From Styela clava (Eukaryota > Chordata > Ascidiacea > Stolidobranchia > Styelidae), in contig NC_135253.1 of the NCBI RefSeq assembly GCF_964204865.1, positions 22,728,001-22,792,000 of the forward strand: 64,000 nucleotides of DNA, given 5' to 3'. Below are positions 32,894-42,870 of the stretch, piece after piece (the stretch's first letter is position 1; the number at the start of each line of letters is the position of its first letter). The notes under the pieces are model-generated. The model did no database searches. It worked only from the letters and a program-made list of their open reading frames with translations, and was not told the origin of the DNA. A program made the position numbers and the translations under genes.

Positions 32894-33378
32894 ACTCAGA
32901 CAATGCAAATTCCGCTTCTAATAATCAATCAAACTCTGGGTTATGAGCCCAGCACGCTTCCGCTGCGCTACTCTGCTACTCGCGGAATGCAACTTCCTTT
33001 TCTAATAATAAATAAACAAGATTTTAATTCAGAACTTCAGTTTTTCACCTATGTTTTCATATGTATTTTTAAAATGACTGAAATATTGTCTGACAAATTC
33101 GTTCTACAAAATTTAAACTGAAAAGTCGGGTAATTCAAAAATTCAAAGAAAAGCTCCGATGCTGTGAGCAGAATTCGAACTTGGGTTATAACGGCCATAA
33201 CATGAGGTACTAACCACTATAAGATCAAAGCATTTGACGCAGATGATGATTTCAATTCATCAAACTCTGGGTCATGGGCCCAGAACGTTTCCGCTTTGCC
33301 ACTCTGCTACTCGGAAGACGGATCTGTCCTTCAAAACGTGGAGTTTCAAAAAAACAGCAATGAAAATTAAATTACCGA

Positions 33379-33450
33379 TGCTGTGACCAGGATTCGAACC
33401 TGGGTTATCACGGCCACAACGTGAGGTACTAACCACTATACGATCACAGC
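33379..33450 (-). tRNA. tRNA-His (GTG)
   Basis: Consensus copy. Confidence 0.93.
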
Positions 33451-33454
33451 GTAT

Positions 33455-33526
33455 TAGCAGAGGATGGTTTCGATCCATCGACCTCTGGGATATCAGCCCA
33501 GCACGCTTCCGCTGCGCCACTCTGCT
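33455..33526 (-). tRNA. iMet-type tRNA body with GAT anticodon
   Basis: Anticodon C34 to G (plus-strand base 33494 is c, where the duplicate at 25719-25790 has g) turns CAT into GAT, which would read isoleucine AUC. The rest of the body is that of an initiator with A38 to T. It is probably a dead copy, or a mis-identity tRNA if expressed. Confidence 0.75.
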
Positions 33527-33597
33527 ACTCGGAAGACGGATCTGTCCTTCAAAACGTGGAGTTTCAAAAAAAACAGCAATGAAAATTAAATTGCCGA

Positions 33598-33669
33598 TGC
33601 TGTGACCAGGATGAGAACCTGGGTTATCACGGGCACAACGTGAGGTACTAACCACTATACGATCACAGC
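33598..33669 (-). tRNA. tRNA-His (GTG), T-loop damaged
   Basis: Duplicate of 25862-25933, with the same loss of the B-box core. Confidence 0.5.
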
Positions 33670-33673
33670 GTCT

Positions 33674-33745
33674 TAGCAGAGGATGGTTTCGATCCATCGA
33701 CCTCTGGGTTATGAGCCAGGCACGCTTCCGCTGCGCTACTCTGCT
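33674..33745 (-). tRNA. tRNA-iMet (CAT), stem damaged
   Basis: Same two anticodon-stem mismatches as 25938-26009. Confidence 0.65.
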
Positions 33746-34199
33746 GCTTGCATAATGCAACTTCCTCTTCTAATAATAAATAAACAAGATTTTATTACAG
33801 AACTTCAGTTTTTCATCTTTGTTTTCATAGGTGTTTTGAAAATGACTTCGAAATTTAAATTCGTCCTTCAAAGTTTAAACTAAAAAGTCGGGTAATTCTG
33901 TCAGACTGAAATATTATCTGACAAATTCGTCCTACAAAATTTAAACTGAAAAGTCGGGTAATTCAAAGGAAAGCTTCGATGCTGTGAGCAGAATTTGAAC
34001 TTGGGTTATAACGGCCATAACATGAGGTACTAACCACTATACGATAAAAGCATCTTGACGCAGACGATGATTTCAATTCATCAAACTCCGGGTCATGGTC
34101 CCAGAACGTTTTCGCTTCGCCACTCTGCTACTCGTAAGACGGATCTGTCCTTCAAAACGTGGAGTTTCAAAGAAACGGCAATGAAAATTAAATTACCGA

Positions 34200-34271
34200 T
34201 GCTGTGACCAGGATTCCAACCTGGGTTATCGTGGCCACAACGTGAGGTACTAACCACTATACGATCACAGC
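34200..34271 (-). tRNA. tRNA-His (GTG), B-box damaged
   Basis: Duplicate of 26464-26535 with two further anticodon-stem changes. Confidence 0.58.
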
Positions 34272-34275
34272 GTAT

Positions 34276-34347
34276 TAGCAGAGGATGGTTTCGATCCATC
34301 GACCTCTGGGATATGAGCCGAGCACGCTTCCGCTGCGCCACTCTGCT
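34276..34347 (-). tRNA. tRNA-iMet (CAT), variant
   Basis: Duplicate of 26540-26611. Confidence 0.7.
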
Positions 34348-34819
34348 ACTCACACGATGCAAATTCCGCTTCTAATAATCAATCAAACTCTGGGTTATGA
34401 GCCCAGCACGCTTCCGCTGCGCCACTCTGCTACTCGCAGAATGCAACTTCCTCTTCTAATAATAAATAAACAAAATTTTATTACAGAACTTCAGTTTTCA
34501 ACCTTTGTTTTCATAGGTGTTTTGAAAATGACTTCGAAATTTAATTTCGTCTTTCAAAGTTTAAACTAAAAAGTCGGGTATTTCAAAGGAAAGCTCCGAT
34601 GCTGTGAGCAGAATTCGAAATTGGAATTTAACGACCATAACATGAGGTACTAACCACTATACGATCAAAGCATCTTGACGCACACGATGATTTCAATTTA
34701 ACAAACTCTGGGTCATGGGCCCAGAACGTTTCCGCTTCACCACTCTGCTACTCGGAAGACGGATCTGTCCTTCAAAACGTGGAGTTTCAAAAAAACAGCA
34801 ATGAAAATTAAATTACCGA

Positions 34820-34891
34820 TGCTGTGACCAGGATTCGAACCTGGGTTATCACGGCCACAACGTGAGGTACTAACCACTATACGATCACAGC
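34820..34891 (-). tRNA. tRNA-His (GTG)
   Basis: Consensus copy. Confidence 0.93.
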
Positions 34892-34895
34892 GTCT

Positions 34896-34967
34896 TAGCA
34901 GAGGATGGTTTCGATCCATCGACCTCTGGGTTATGAGCCGAGCACGCTTCCGCTGCGCTACTCTGCT
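34896..34967 (-). tRNA. tRNA-iMet (CAT), stem mismatch
   Basis: One anticodon-stem mismatch at pair 29:41 and G9 to A. Confidence 0.75.
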
Positions 34968-35423
34968 ACTTGCATAATGCAACTTCCTCTTCTAATAGTA
35001 AATAAACAAGATTTTATTACAGAACTTCAGTTTTTCATCTTTGTTTTCATAGGTGTTTTGAAAATGACTTCGAAATTTAAATTCGTCCTTCAAAGTTTAA
35101 ACTAAAAAGTCGGGTAATTCTGCCAGACTGAAATATTATCTGACAAATTTGTCCTACAAAATTTAAACTGAAAAGTCGGGTAATTCAAAGGAAAGCTCCG
35201 ATGCTGTGAGCAGAATTCGAACTTGGGTTATAACGGCCATAACATGAGGTACTAACCACTATACGATAAAAGCATCTTGACGCAGACGATGATTTCAATT
35301 CATCAAACTCTGGGTCATGGGCCCAGAACGTTTCTGCTTCGCCACTCTGCTACTCGGAAGACGGAGTTGTCTTTCAAAACGTGGAGTTTTAAAAAAAACG
35401 CAATGAAAATTAAATTACCGTTT

Positions 35424-35495
35424 TAGCAGAGGATGGTTTCGATCCATCGACATCTGGGTTATGAGACAAGCACGCTTCCGCTGCGCCACTCTGCT
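35424..35495 (-). tRNA. tRNA-iMet (CAT), no His partner
   Basis: U31-type with two more changes near the anticodon stem. The His gene is deleted: the spacer joins directly to the TACCG normally found after His. Confidence 0.68.
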
Positions 35496-35648
35496 ACTTA
35501 TACAATGCAAATTTCGCTTCTAATAATCAATCACACTCTGGGTTATGAGCCCAGCACGTTTCCGCTTCGCCACTCTGCTAATCGGCATACGGAGTTGTCT
35601 TTCAAAACGTGGAGTTTCAAAAAAACGCAATGAAAATTAAATTACCGA

Positions 35649-35719
35649 TGCTGTGACCAGGATTCGAACCTAGTTATCACGGCCACAACGTGAGGTACTA
35701 ACCACTATACGATCACAGC
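35649..35719 (-). tRNA. tRNA-His (GTG), 1-nt deletion
   Basis: One base lost at the variable-loop/T-stem junction (CCTAGTT for CCTGGGTT on plus); other arms are consensus. Confidence 0.65.
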
Positions 35720-35723
35720 GTCT

Positions 35724-35795
35724 TAGCAGAGTATGGTTTCGATCCATCGACCTCTGGGTTATGAGCCCAGCACGCTTCCGCTGCGCCACTCTGCT
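35724..35795 (-). tRNA. tRNA-iMet (CAT)
   Basis: One acceptor/T-stem junction change; otherwise consensus. Confidence 0.85.
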
Positions 35796-36333
35796 ACTCA
35801 CACAATTCAAATTCCGCTTCTATTAATCAATCAAACTCTGGGTTATGAGCCCAGCAGGCTTCCGCTGCGCCAATCTGCTACTCGCAGAATGCAACTTCCT
35901 CTTCTAATAATGAATAAACAAGATTTTATTACAGAACTTCAGTTTTCAACCTTTGTTTTCATAGGTGTTTTAAAAACGACTTCGAAATTTAAATTCGTCC
36001 TTCAAAGTTTAAACTAAAAAGTCGGGTAATTCTGTCAGACTGAAATATTATCTGACAAATTCGTCCTACAAAATTTAAACTGAAAAGTCGGGTAATTCAA
36101 AGGAAAGCTCCGATGCTGTGAGCAGCATTCGAACTTGGGTTATAACGGCCATAACATGAGGTACTAACCACTATACGATAAAAGCATCTTGACGCAGACG
36201 ATGATTTCAATTCATCAAACTCTGGGTCATGGGCCCAGAACGTTTCCGCTTCGCCACTCTGCTACTCGGAATACGGAGTTGTCCTTCAAAACGTGGAGTT
36301 TTAAAAAAAACGCAATGAAAATTAAATTACCGA

Positions 36334-36405
36334 TGCTGTGACCAAGATTCGAATCTGGGTTATCACGGCCACAACGTGAGGTACTAACCACTATACGATC
36401 ACAGC
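36334..36405 (-). tRNA. tRNA-His (GTG), T-stem variant
   Basis: Two T-stem substitutions; anticodon arm is consensus. Confidence 0.72.
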
Positions 36406-36409
36406 GTTT

Positions 36410-36481
36410 TAGCAGAGGATGGTTTCGATTCATCGACATCAGGGTTATGAGACCAGCACGCTTCCGCTTCGCCACTCTGCT
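36410..36481 (-). tRNA. tRNA-iMet (CAT), variant
   Basis: U31, a T-stem change and a B-type A in the D stem. Confidence 0.65.
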
Positions 36482-36552
36482 AATCGGAATACGGAGTTGT
36501 CCTTCAAAACGTGGAGTTTCCAAAAAAAACGCAATGAAAATTAAATTACCGA

Positions 36553-36624
36553 TGCTGTGACCAGGATTCGAACCTGGGTTATCTCGGCCACAACGTGAGG
36601 TACTAACCACTATACGATCACAGC
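36553..36624 (-). tRNA. tRNA-His (GTG)
   Basis: One anticodon-stem substitution (T to A on the 3' side); otherwise consensus. Confidence 0.82.
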
Positions 36625-36628
36625 GTCT

Positions 36629-36700
36629 TAGCAGAGGATGGTTTCGATCCATCGACGTCTGGGTTATGAGCCCAGCACGCTTCCGCTGCGCCACTCTGCT
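36629..36700 (-). tRNA. tRNA-iMet (CAT)
   Basis: One variable-loop change; otherwise consensus. Confidence 0.9.
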
Positions 36701-37155
36701 GCTTGCATAATGCAACTTCCTCTTCTTATAATAAATAAACAAGATTTTATTAGAGAACTTAAGTTTTTCATCTTTGTTTTCATAGGTGTTTTGAAAATGA
36801 CTTCGAAATTTAAATTCGTCCTTCAAAGTTTAAACTATCAAGTCGGGTAATTCTGTCAGACTGAAATATTATCTGACAAATTCGTCCTACAAAATTTAAC
36901 CTGAAAAGTCGGGTTATTCAAGGGAAAGCTCCGATGCTGTGAGCAGAATTCGAACTTGGGTTATAACGGCCATAACATGAGGTACTAACCACTATGCGAT
37001 AAAAGCATCTTGACGCAGACGATGATTTCAATTCATAAAACTCTGGGTCATGGTCCCAGAACGTTTCCGCTTCGCCACTCTGCTACTCGGAAGACGGATC
37101 TGTCCTTCAAAACGTGGAGTTTCAAAAAAAACAGCAATGAAAATTAAATTACCGA

Positions 37156-37227
37156 TGCTGTGACCAGGATTCGAACCTGGGTTATCACGGCCACAACGTG
37201 AGGTACTAAATACTATACAATCACAGC
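37156..37227 (-). tRNA. tRNA-His (GTG), A-box damaged
   Basis: The D loop reads TAGTATTTAG, losing the conserved GG of the A box; T arm and anticodon are intact. Confidence 0.6.
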
Positions 37228-37231
37228 GTCT

Positions 37232-37303
37232 TAGCAGAGGATGGTTTCGATCCATCGACCTCTGGGTTGTGAGCCCAGCACGCTTCCGCTGCGCCACTCT
37301 GCT
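37232..37303 (-). tRNA. iMet-type tRNA body with CAC anticodon
   Basis: Anticodon T36 to C gives CAC, which would read valine GUG. The rest of the body is a consensus initiator with three G:C pairs and A54/A60. Confidence 0.78.
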
Positions 37304-37586
37304 GCTTGCATAATGCAACTTCCTCTTCTAATAATAAATAAACATTATTTTATTACAGAACTTAAGTTTTACATCTTTGTTTACATAGGTGTTTTGAAAA
37401 TGACTTCAAAATTTAAATTCGTCCTTCGAAGTTTAAACTAAAAAGTCGGGTAATTCAAAGGAAAGCACCGATGCTGTGAGCAGAATTCGAACTTGGGTTA
37501 TAACGGCCATAACATGAGGTACTAACCACTATACGATCAAAGCATTTTGAGTTTCCAAAAAACAGCAATGAAAATTAAATTGCCGA

Positions 37587-37658
37587 TGCTGAGACCAGGA
37601 TTCGAATCTGGGTTATCACGGCCACAATGTGAGGTACTAACCACTATACGATCACAGC
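37587..37658 (-). tRNA. tRNA-His (GTG), variant
   Basis: One acceptor mismatch, one T-stem mismatch and one anticodon-stem wobble. Confidence 0.68.
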
Positions 37659-37662
37659 GTCT

Positions 37663-37734
37663 TAGCAGAGGATGGTTTCGATCCATCGACCTCTGGGTTA
37701 TGAGCCCAGCACGCATCCGCTGCACCACTCTGCT
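37663..37734 (-). tRNA. tRNA-iMet (CAT), D-arm variant
   Basis: Two D-arm substitutions; acceptor, anticodon and T arms are consensus. Confidence 0.78.
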
Positions 37735-38120
37735 GCTTGCATAATGCAACTTCCTCTTCTAATAATAAATAAAAAGATTTTATTAGAGAACTTAAGTTTT
37801 TCATCTTTGTTTTCATAGGTGTTTTGAAAATGACTTCGAAATTTAAATTCGTCCTTCAAAGTTTAAACTAAAAAGTCGGGTAATTCAAAGGAAAGCTCCG
37901 ATGCTGTGAGCAAAATTCGTACTTGTGTTATTACGGCCATAACATGAGGTACAAACCACAATACGATCAAAGCATTTGACGCAGATGATGATTTCAATTC
38001 ATCAAACTCTGGGTCATGGGCCCAGAACGTTTCCGCTTCGCCACTCTGCTACTCGGAATACGGAGTTGTCCTTCAAAACGTGGAGTTTCAAAAAAACAGC
38101 AATGAAAATTAAATTACCGA

Positions 38121-38192
38121 TGCTGTGACCAGGATTCGAAACTGGGTTATCACGGCCACAACGTGAGGCACTAACCACTATACGATCACAGC
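38121..38192 (-). tRNA. tRNA-His (GTG), mosaic pair
   Basis: T53 and one D-loop change. It is preceded (minus strand) by a B-type iMet-like copy at 38199-38269 rather than a normal iMet. Confidence 0.68.
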
Positions 38193-38640
38193 ATTTGACG
38201 CAGATGATGATTTCAATTCATCAAACTCTGGGCCATGGGCCCAGAACGTTTCTGCTTCGCCACTCTGCTACTCGCAGAATGCAACTTCCTTTTCTAATAA
38301 TAAATAAACAAGATTTTAACTCAGAACTTCAGTTTTTCACCTATGTTTTCATATGTATTTTTAAAATGACTGAAATATTGTCTGACAAATTCGTCCTACA
38401 AAATTTAAACTGAAAAGTCGGGTTATTCAAAGGAAAGCTCCGATGCTGTGAGCAGAATTCGAACTTGGGTTATAACGGCCATAACATGAGGTACTAACCA
38501 CTATGCGATAAAAGCATCTTGACGCAGACGATGATTTCAATTCATCAAACTCTGGGTCATGGTCCCAGAACGTTTCCGCTTCGCCACTCTGCTACTCGGA
38601 AGACGGATCTGTCCTTCAAAACGTGGAGTTTCAAAAAAAC

Positions 38641-38698
38641 AGCAATGAAAATTAAATTACCGATGCTGTAGCAATGAAAATTAAATTACCGATGCTGT
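38641..38698. repeat. 29-bp tandem duplication at a tRNA-His 3' end
   Basis: Bases 38641-38669 and 38670-38698 are identical. The unit starts AGCAATGAAAATTAAATTAC and spans the His 3' trailer and the last acceptor bases. The same duplication is present at 52636-52693. Confidence 0.92.
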
Positions 38699-38764
38699 GA
38701 CCAGGATTCGAACCTGGGTTATCACGGCCACAACGTGAGGTACTAAATACTATACAATGACAGC
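38693..38764 (-). tRNA. tRNA-His (GTG), A-box damaged
   Basis: Same D-loop loss as 37156-37227. Confidence 0.58.
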
Positions 38765-38768
38765 GTCT

Positions 38769-38840
38769 TAGCAGAGGATGGTTTCGATCCATCGACCTCT
38801 GGGTCATGAGCCCAGCACGCTTCCGCTGCGCCACTCTGCT
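38769..38840 (-). tRNA. tRNA-iMet (CAT), 37G
   Basis: A37 to G; otherwise consensus. Confidence 0.82.
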
Positions 38841-39227
38841 GCTTGCATAATGCAACTTCCTCTTCTAATAATAAATAAACATTATTTTATTACAGAACTT
38901 AAGTTTTTCAACTTTGTTTTCATAGGTGTTTTGAAAATGACTTCAAAATTTAAATTCGTCCTTCAAAGTTTAAACTAAAAAGTCGGGTAATTCAAAGGAA
39001 AGAACCAATGCTGTGAGCAGAATTCGAACTTCGGTTATAACGGACATAACATGAGGTACTAACCACTATACGATCAAAGCATTTTGACGCAGATGATGAT
39101 TTCAATTCTTCAAATTCTGGGTCATGGGCCCAGAACGTTTCCGCTTCGCCACTCTGCTACTCGGAATACGGAGTTGTCCTTCAAAATGTGGAGTTTCAAA
39201 AAAACGCAATTAAAATTAAATTACCGA

Positions 39228-39299
39228 TGCTGTGACCAGGATTCGAACCTGGGTTATCACAGCCACAACGTGAGGTACTAACCACTATACGATCACAGC
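39228..39299 (-). tRNA. tRNA-His (GTG)
   Basis: One substitution turns the last anticodon-stem pair into a G-T wobble. Confidence 0.88.
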
Positions 39300-39303
39300 G
39301 TCT

Positions 39304-39375
39304 TAGCAGAAGATGGTTTCGATCCATCGACCTCTGGGTTATGAGCCCAGCACGCTTCCGCTGCGCCACTCTGCT
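39304..39375 (-). tRNA. tRNA-iMet (CAT)
   Basis: Pair 7:66 becomes a G-T wobble; otherwise consensus. Confidence 0.9.
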
Positions 39376-39528
39376 ACTCAAACAATGCAAATTCCGCTCC
39401 TAATAATCAATCAAACTCTGGGTTATGAGCCCAGTACGTTTCCGCTTCGCCACTCTGCTACTCGGAATACGGAGTTGTCCTTCAAAATGTGGAGTTTCAA
39501 AAAAACGCAATTAAAATTAAATTACCGA

Positions 39529-39600
39529 TGCTGTGACCAGGATTCGAACCTGGGTTATCACAGCCACAACGTGAGGTACTAACCACTATACGATCACAGC
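39529..39600 (-). tRNA. tRNA-His (GTG)
   Basis: Same form as 39228-39299. Confidence 0.88.
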
Positions 39601-39604
39601 GTCT

Positions 39605-39676
39605 TAGCAGAAGATGGTTTCGATCCATCGACCTCTGGGTTATGAGCCCAGCACTCTTCCGCTGCGCCACTCTGCT
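39605..39676 (-). tRNA. tRNA-iMet (CAT)
   Basis: 7:66 wobble plus one change before the anticodon stem. Confidence 0.85.
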
Positions 39677-39833
39677 ACTTACACAATGCAAATTCTGCTT
39701 CTAATAATCAATCAAACTCTGGGTTATGAGCCCAGCGCGTTTCCGCTTCGCCACTCTGCTACTCGGAAGACGGATCTGTCCTTCAAAACGTGTAGTTTCA
39801 AAAAAAAAACAGCAATGAAAATTAAATTACCGA

Positions 39834-39905
39834 TGCTGTGACCAGGATTCGAACATGGGTTATCACGGCCACATCGTGAGGTTCTAACAACTATACGATC
39901 ACAGC
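39834..39905 (-). tRNA. tRNA-His (GTG), damaged
   Basis: Broken T-stem pair, D-arm changes and A32; the GTG anticodon is kept. Confidence 0.55.
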
Positions 39906-39909
39906 GTCT

Positions 39910-39981
39910 TAGCAGAGGATAGTTTCGATCCATCGACCCCTGGGTTATGAGCACAGCACGCTTCCGCTGCGCCACTCTGAT
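39910..39981 (-). tRNA. tRNA-iMet (CAT), damaged
   Basis: Acceptor G2 to T, a T-stem mismatch and an anticodon-stem mismatch. Confidence 0.58.
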
Positions 39982-40435
39982 GCTTGCCTAATGCAACTTC
40001 CTCTTCTAATAATAAATAAACAATATTTTATTACAGAACTTAAGTTTTTCATCTTTGTTTTCATAGGTGTTTTGAAAATGACTTCGAAGTTTAAATTCGT
40101 CCTTCAAAGTTTAAACTAAAAAGTCGTGTAATTCTGTCAGACTGAAATATTGTCTGACAAATTCGTCCTACAAAATTTAAACTGAAAAGTCGGGTTATTC
40201 AAAGGAAAGCTCCGATGCTGTGAGCAGAATTCGAACTTGGGTTATAACGGCCATAACATGAGGTACTAACCACTATGCGATAAAAGCATCTTGACGCAGA
40301 CGATGATTTCAATTCATTAAACTTTGGGTCATGGTCCCAGAACGTTTCCGCTTCGCCACTCTGCTACTCGGAAGACGAATCTGTCCTTCAAAACGTGGAG
40401 TTTCAAAAACACTGCAATGAAAATTAAATTACCGA

Positions 40436-40507
40436 TGCTGTGACCAGGATTCGAACCTGGGTTATCACAGCCACAACGTGAGGTACTAACCACTATACGA
40501 TCACAGC
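40436..40507 (-). tRNA. tRNA-His (GTG)
   Basis: Duplicate of 39228-39299. Confidence 0.88.
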
Positions 40508-40511
40508 GTCT

Positions 40512-40583
40512 TAGCAGAAGATGGTTTCGATCCATCGACCTCTGGGTTATGAGCCCAGCACGCTTCCGCTGCGCCACTCTGCT
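40512..40583 (-). tRNA. tRNA-iMet (CAT)
   Basis: Duplicate of 39304-39375. Confidence 0.9.
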
Positions 40584-40736
40584 ACTCAAACAATGCAAAT
40601 TCCGCTCCTAATAATCAATCAAACTCTGGGTTATGAGCCCAGTACGTTTCCGCTTCGCCACTCTGCTACTCGGAATACGGAGTTGTCCTTCAAAATGTGG
40701 AGTTTCAAAAAAACGCAATTAAAATTAAATTACCGA

Positions 40737-40808
40737 TGCTGTGACCAGGATTCGAACCTGGGTTATCACAGCCACAACGTGAGGTACTAACCACTATACG
40801 ATCACAGC
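40737..40808 (-). tRNA. tRNA-His (GTG)
   Basis: Duplicate of 39529-39600. Confidence 0.88.
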
Positions 40809-40812
40809 GTCT

Positions 40813-40884
40813 TAGCAGAAGATGGTTTCGATCCATCGACCTCTGGGTTATGAGCCCAGCACGCTTACGCTGCACCACTCTGCT
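40813..40884 (-). tRNA. tRNA-iMet (CAT), D-arm variant
   Basis: Two D-arm changes that its duplicate at 39605 lacks. Confidence 0.78.
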
Positions 40885-41041
40885 ACTTACACAATGCAAA
40901 TTCTGCTTCTAATAATCAATCAAACTCTGGGTTATGAGCCCAGCGCGTTTCCGCTTCGCCACTCTGCTACTCGGAAGACGGATCTGTCCTTCAAAACGTG
41001 TAGTTTCAAAAAAAAAACAGCAATGAAAATTAAATTACCGA

Positions 41042-41113
41042 TGCTGTGACCAGGATTCGAACATGGGTTATCACGGCCACATCGTGAGGTTCTAACAACT
41101 ATACGATCACAGC
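41042..41113 (-). tRNA. tRNA-His (GTG), damaged
   Basis: Duplicate of 39834-39905. Confidence 0.55.
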
Positions 41114-41117
41114 GTCT

Positions 41118-41189
41118 TAGCAGAGGATAGTTTCGATCCATCGACCCCTGGGTTATGAGCACAGCACGCTTCCGCTGCGCCACTCTGCT
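41118..41189 (-). tRNA. tRNA-iMet (CAT), variant
   Basis: Duplicate of 39910-39981 but with an intact acceptor 5' strand. Confidence 0.62.
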
Positions 41190-41643
41190 GCTTGCCTAAT
41201 GCAACTTCCTCTTCTAATAATAAATAAACAATATTTTATTACAGAACTTAAGTTTTTCATCTTTGTTTTCATAGGTGTTTTGAAAATGACTTCGAAGTTT
41301 AAATTCGTCCTTCAAAGTTTAAACTAAAAAGTCGTGTAATTCTGTCAGACTGAAATATTGTCTGACAAATTCGTCCTACAAAATTTAAACTGAAAAGTCG
41401 GGTTATTCAAAGGAAAGCTCCGATGCTGTGAGCAGAATTCGAACTTGGCTTATAACGGCCATAACATGAGGTACTAACCACTATGCGATAAAAGCATCTT
41501 GACGCAGACGATGATTTCAATTCATTAAACTTTGGGTCATGGTCCCAGAACGTTTCCGCTTCGCCACTCTGCTACTCGGAAGACGAATCTGTCCTTCAAA
41601 ACGTGGAGTTTCAAAAACACTGCAATGAAAATTAAATTAACGA

Positions 41644-41715
41644 TGCTGTGACCAGGATTCGAACCTGGGTTATCACGGTCACAACGTGAGGCACTAACCA
41701 CTATACGATCACAGC
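41644..41715 (-). tRNA. tRNA-His (GTG), loop variant
   Basis: G37 to A and one D-loop change. Confidence 0.78.
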
Positions 41716-41719
41716 GTCT

Positions 41720-41791
41720 TAGCAGAGGATGGTTTCGATCCATCGACCTCTGGGTTATGAGCCCAGTACGCTTCCGCTGCGCCACTCTGCT
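41720..41791 (-). tRNA. tRNA-iMet (CAT)
   Basis: One change before the anticodon stem; otherwise consensus. Confidence 0.88.
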
Positions 41792-42180
41792 GCTCGCATA
41801 ATGCAACTTCCTCTTCTAATAATAAATAAACAAGATTTTATTACAGAACTTAAGTTTTTCATCTTTGTTTTCACAGGTGTTTTGAAAATGACTTCAAAAT
41901 TTAAATTCGTCCTTCAAAGTTTAAACTAAAAAGTCGGGTAATTCAAAGGAAAGCTCCGATGCTGTGAGCAGAATTCGAACTTGGGTTATAACGGCCATAA
42001 CATGAGGTACTAACCACTATACGATCAAAGCATTTTGACGCAGATGATGATTTCAATTCATCAAATTCTGGGTCATGGGCCCAGAACGTTTCCGCTTCGC
42101 CACTCTGCTACTCGGAATACGGAGTTGTCCTTCAAAACGTGGAGTTTCAAAAAAAAATGCAATGAAAATTAAATTACCGA

Positions 42181-42235
42181 TGCTGTGACCAGGATTCAAA
42201 CCTGGTTTATCACGGCCACAGCGTGAGGTACTAAC
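42181..42235 (-). pseudogene. tRNA-His 3' part, split by BEL element 1
   Basis: The 3' 55 nt of a tRNA-His, through the target duplication CTAAC; the 5' 22 nt (same 5-bp site) lie at 49447-49468. The break falls in the D loop, in the A-box promoter. The T loop already carries a change of its own. Confidence 0.9.
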
Positions 42236-42842
42236 TGTCACTTTTGGGACCCGGAAATGATAAGTCGATTTGCCAGACTCGTTTTATTGAAAGTATTCAA
42301 AACGGTTGACTAAAATACAAATGAAATAATTAGCACCATATAAATCAAAGACAAATGATACAGAATATAAAACTAATACTTACACAAAACAACTCCATAT
42401 AACAGCATAGTCCCAAAACGACAGATATACAACCAAGGTAAAACAGTAACTATAAATGCAATACAATACGAGCTGTAGACATGCAAATATCATAATGTTA
42501 TATCGAACGATTCGAAATACAGTATAAAAGAAGACTATTGAATGAATTCAAACTTCAACGTTATAAAGGCGATGTAATCTTAAACTGCCATAACAAGAAA
42601 TGAAATCCTAAACTGCTACCACCAGAAATGCAATCTTAAACATCTTGCTGAGCTTAGGGGACGATAATAAAATAAATACGTAACACGATAACACGTGAAA
42701 GAGAAAAATGCGACACGTCGAATACGAGAAAACAACACAGTAATGATGACGACGACGAGATAGCGATGATCATCACGATGACGATGTACAACTGAAGGAA
42801 TCCTAACTAAACTAAACTTTAGGACCACACGGACTGCCGACA
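42236..42842 (-). repeat. 3' LTR of BEL copy 1
   Basis: 607 bp. By eye it differs from the 5' LTR at 7 positions; five of those are shared with the LTR pair of copy 2. Confidence 0.93.
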
Positions 42843-42870
42843 AAGCCACCCCATGACTATCCGAGGGAAG

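Larger units (their letters stand above)
23294..35200 (-). repeat. tRNA array block III with degenerate B pairs
   Basis: The segment 23,731-27,080 recurs at 31,459-34,820 (offset 7,728, then 7,736). Degenerate pairs: 23432-23503/23511-23581, 23652-23723/23731-23801 (His mosaic of A and B types), 24261-24332/24340-24410, 24798-24869/24877-24947, 25424-25495/25502-25572, 26244-26315/26323-26393, 26864-26935/26943-27013, 27400-27471/27479-27549, 28303-28374/28380-28450, 29159-29230/29238-29308, 30844-30915/30923-30993, 31380-31451/31459-31529, 31989-32060/32068-32138, 32526-32597/32605-32675, 33160-33231/33238-33308, 33980-34051/34059-34129, 34600-34671/34679-34749. iMet 5'-half fragments: 24040-24090, 25199-25249, 26645-26695, 27801-27851, 29560-29610, 30625-30675, 31768-31818, 32927-32977, 34381-34431. 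Confidence 0.9.
35201..42235 (-). repeat. tRNA array block IV with degenerate B pairs
   Basis: The segment 39,009-40,216 is tandemly duplicated at 40,217-41,424 (offset 1,208). Most of 38,440-40,200 recurs at 52,440-54,200. Degenerate pairs: 35202-35273/35281-35351, 36114-36185/36193-36263, 36935-37006/37014-37084, 37472-37543 (iMet-like lost), 37902-37973/37980-38050, 38199-38269 (iMet-like behind an A-type His), 38444-38515/38523-38593, 39009-39080/39088-39158, 40216-40287/40295-40365, 41424-41495/41503-41573, 41960-42031/42039-42109. iMet 5'-half fragments: 35529-35579, 35829-35879, 39409-39459, 39710-39760, 40617-40667, 40918-40968. Confidence 0.9.

Noticed and set aside
42616-42849. 77-residue ORF in the BEL LTRs (also 49220, 55404, 62009)
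   Set aside because: Lies within the LTR, starts near its 5' edge and has no known domain; LTR repetition explains its recurrence.
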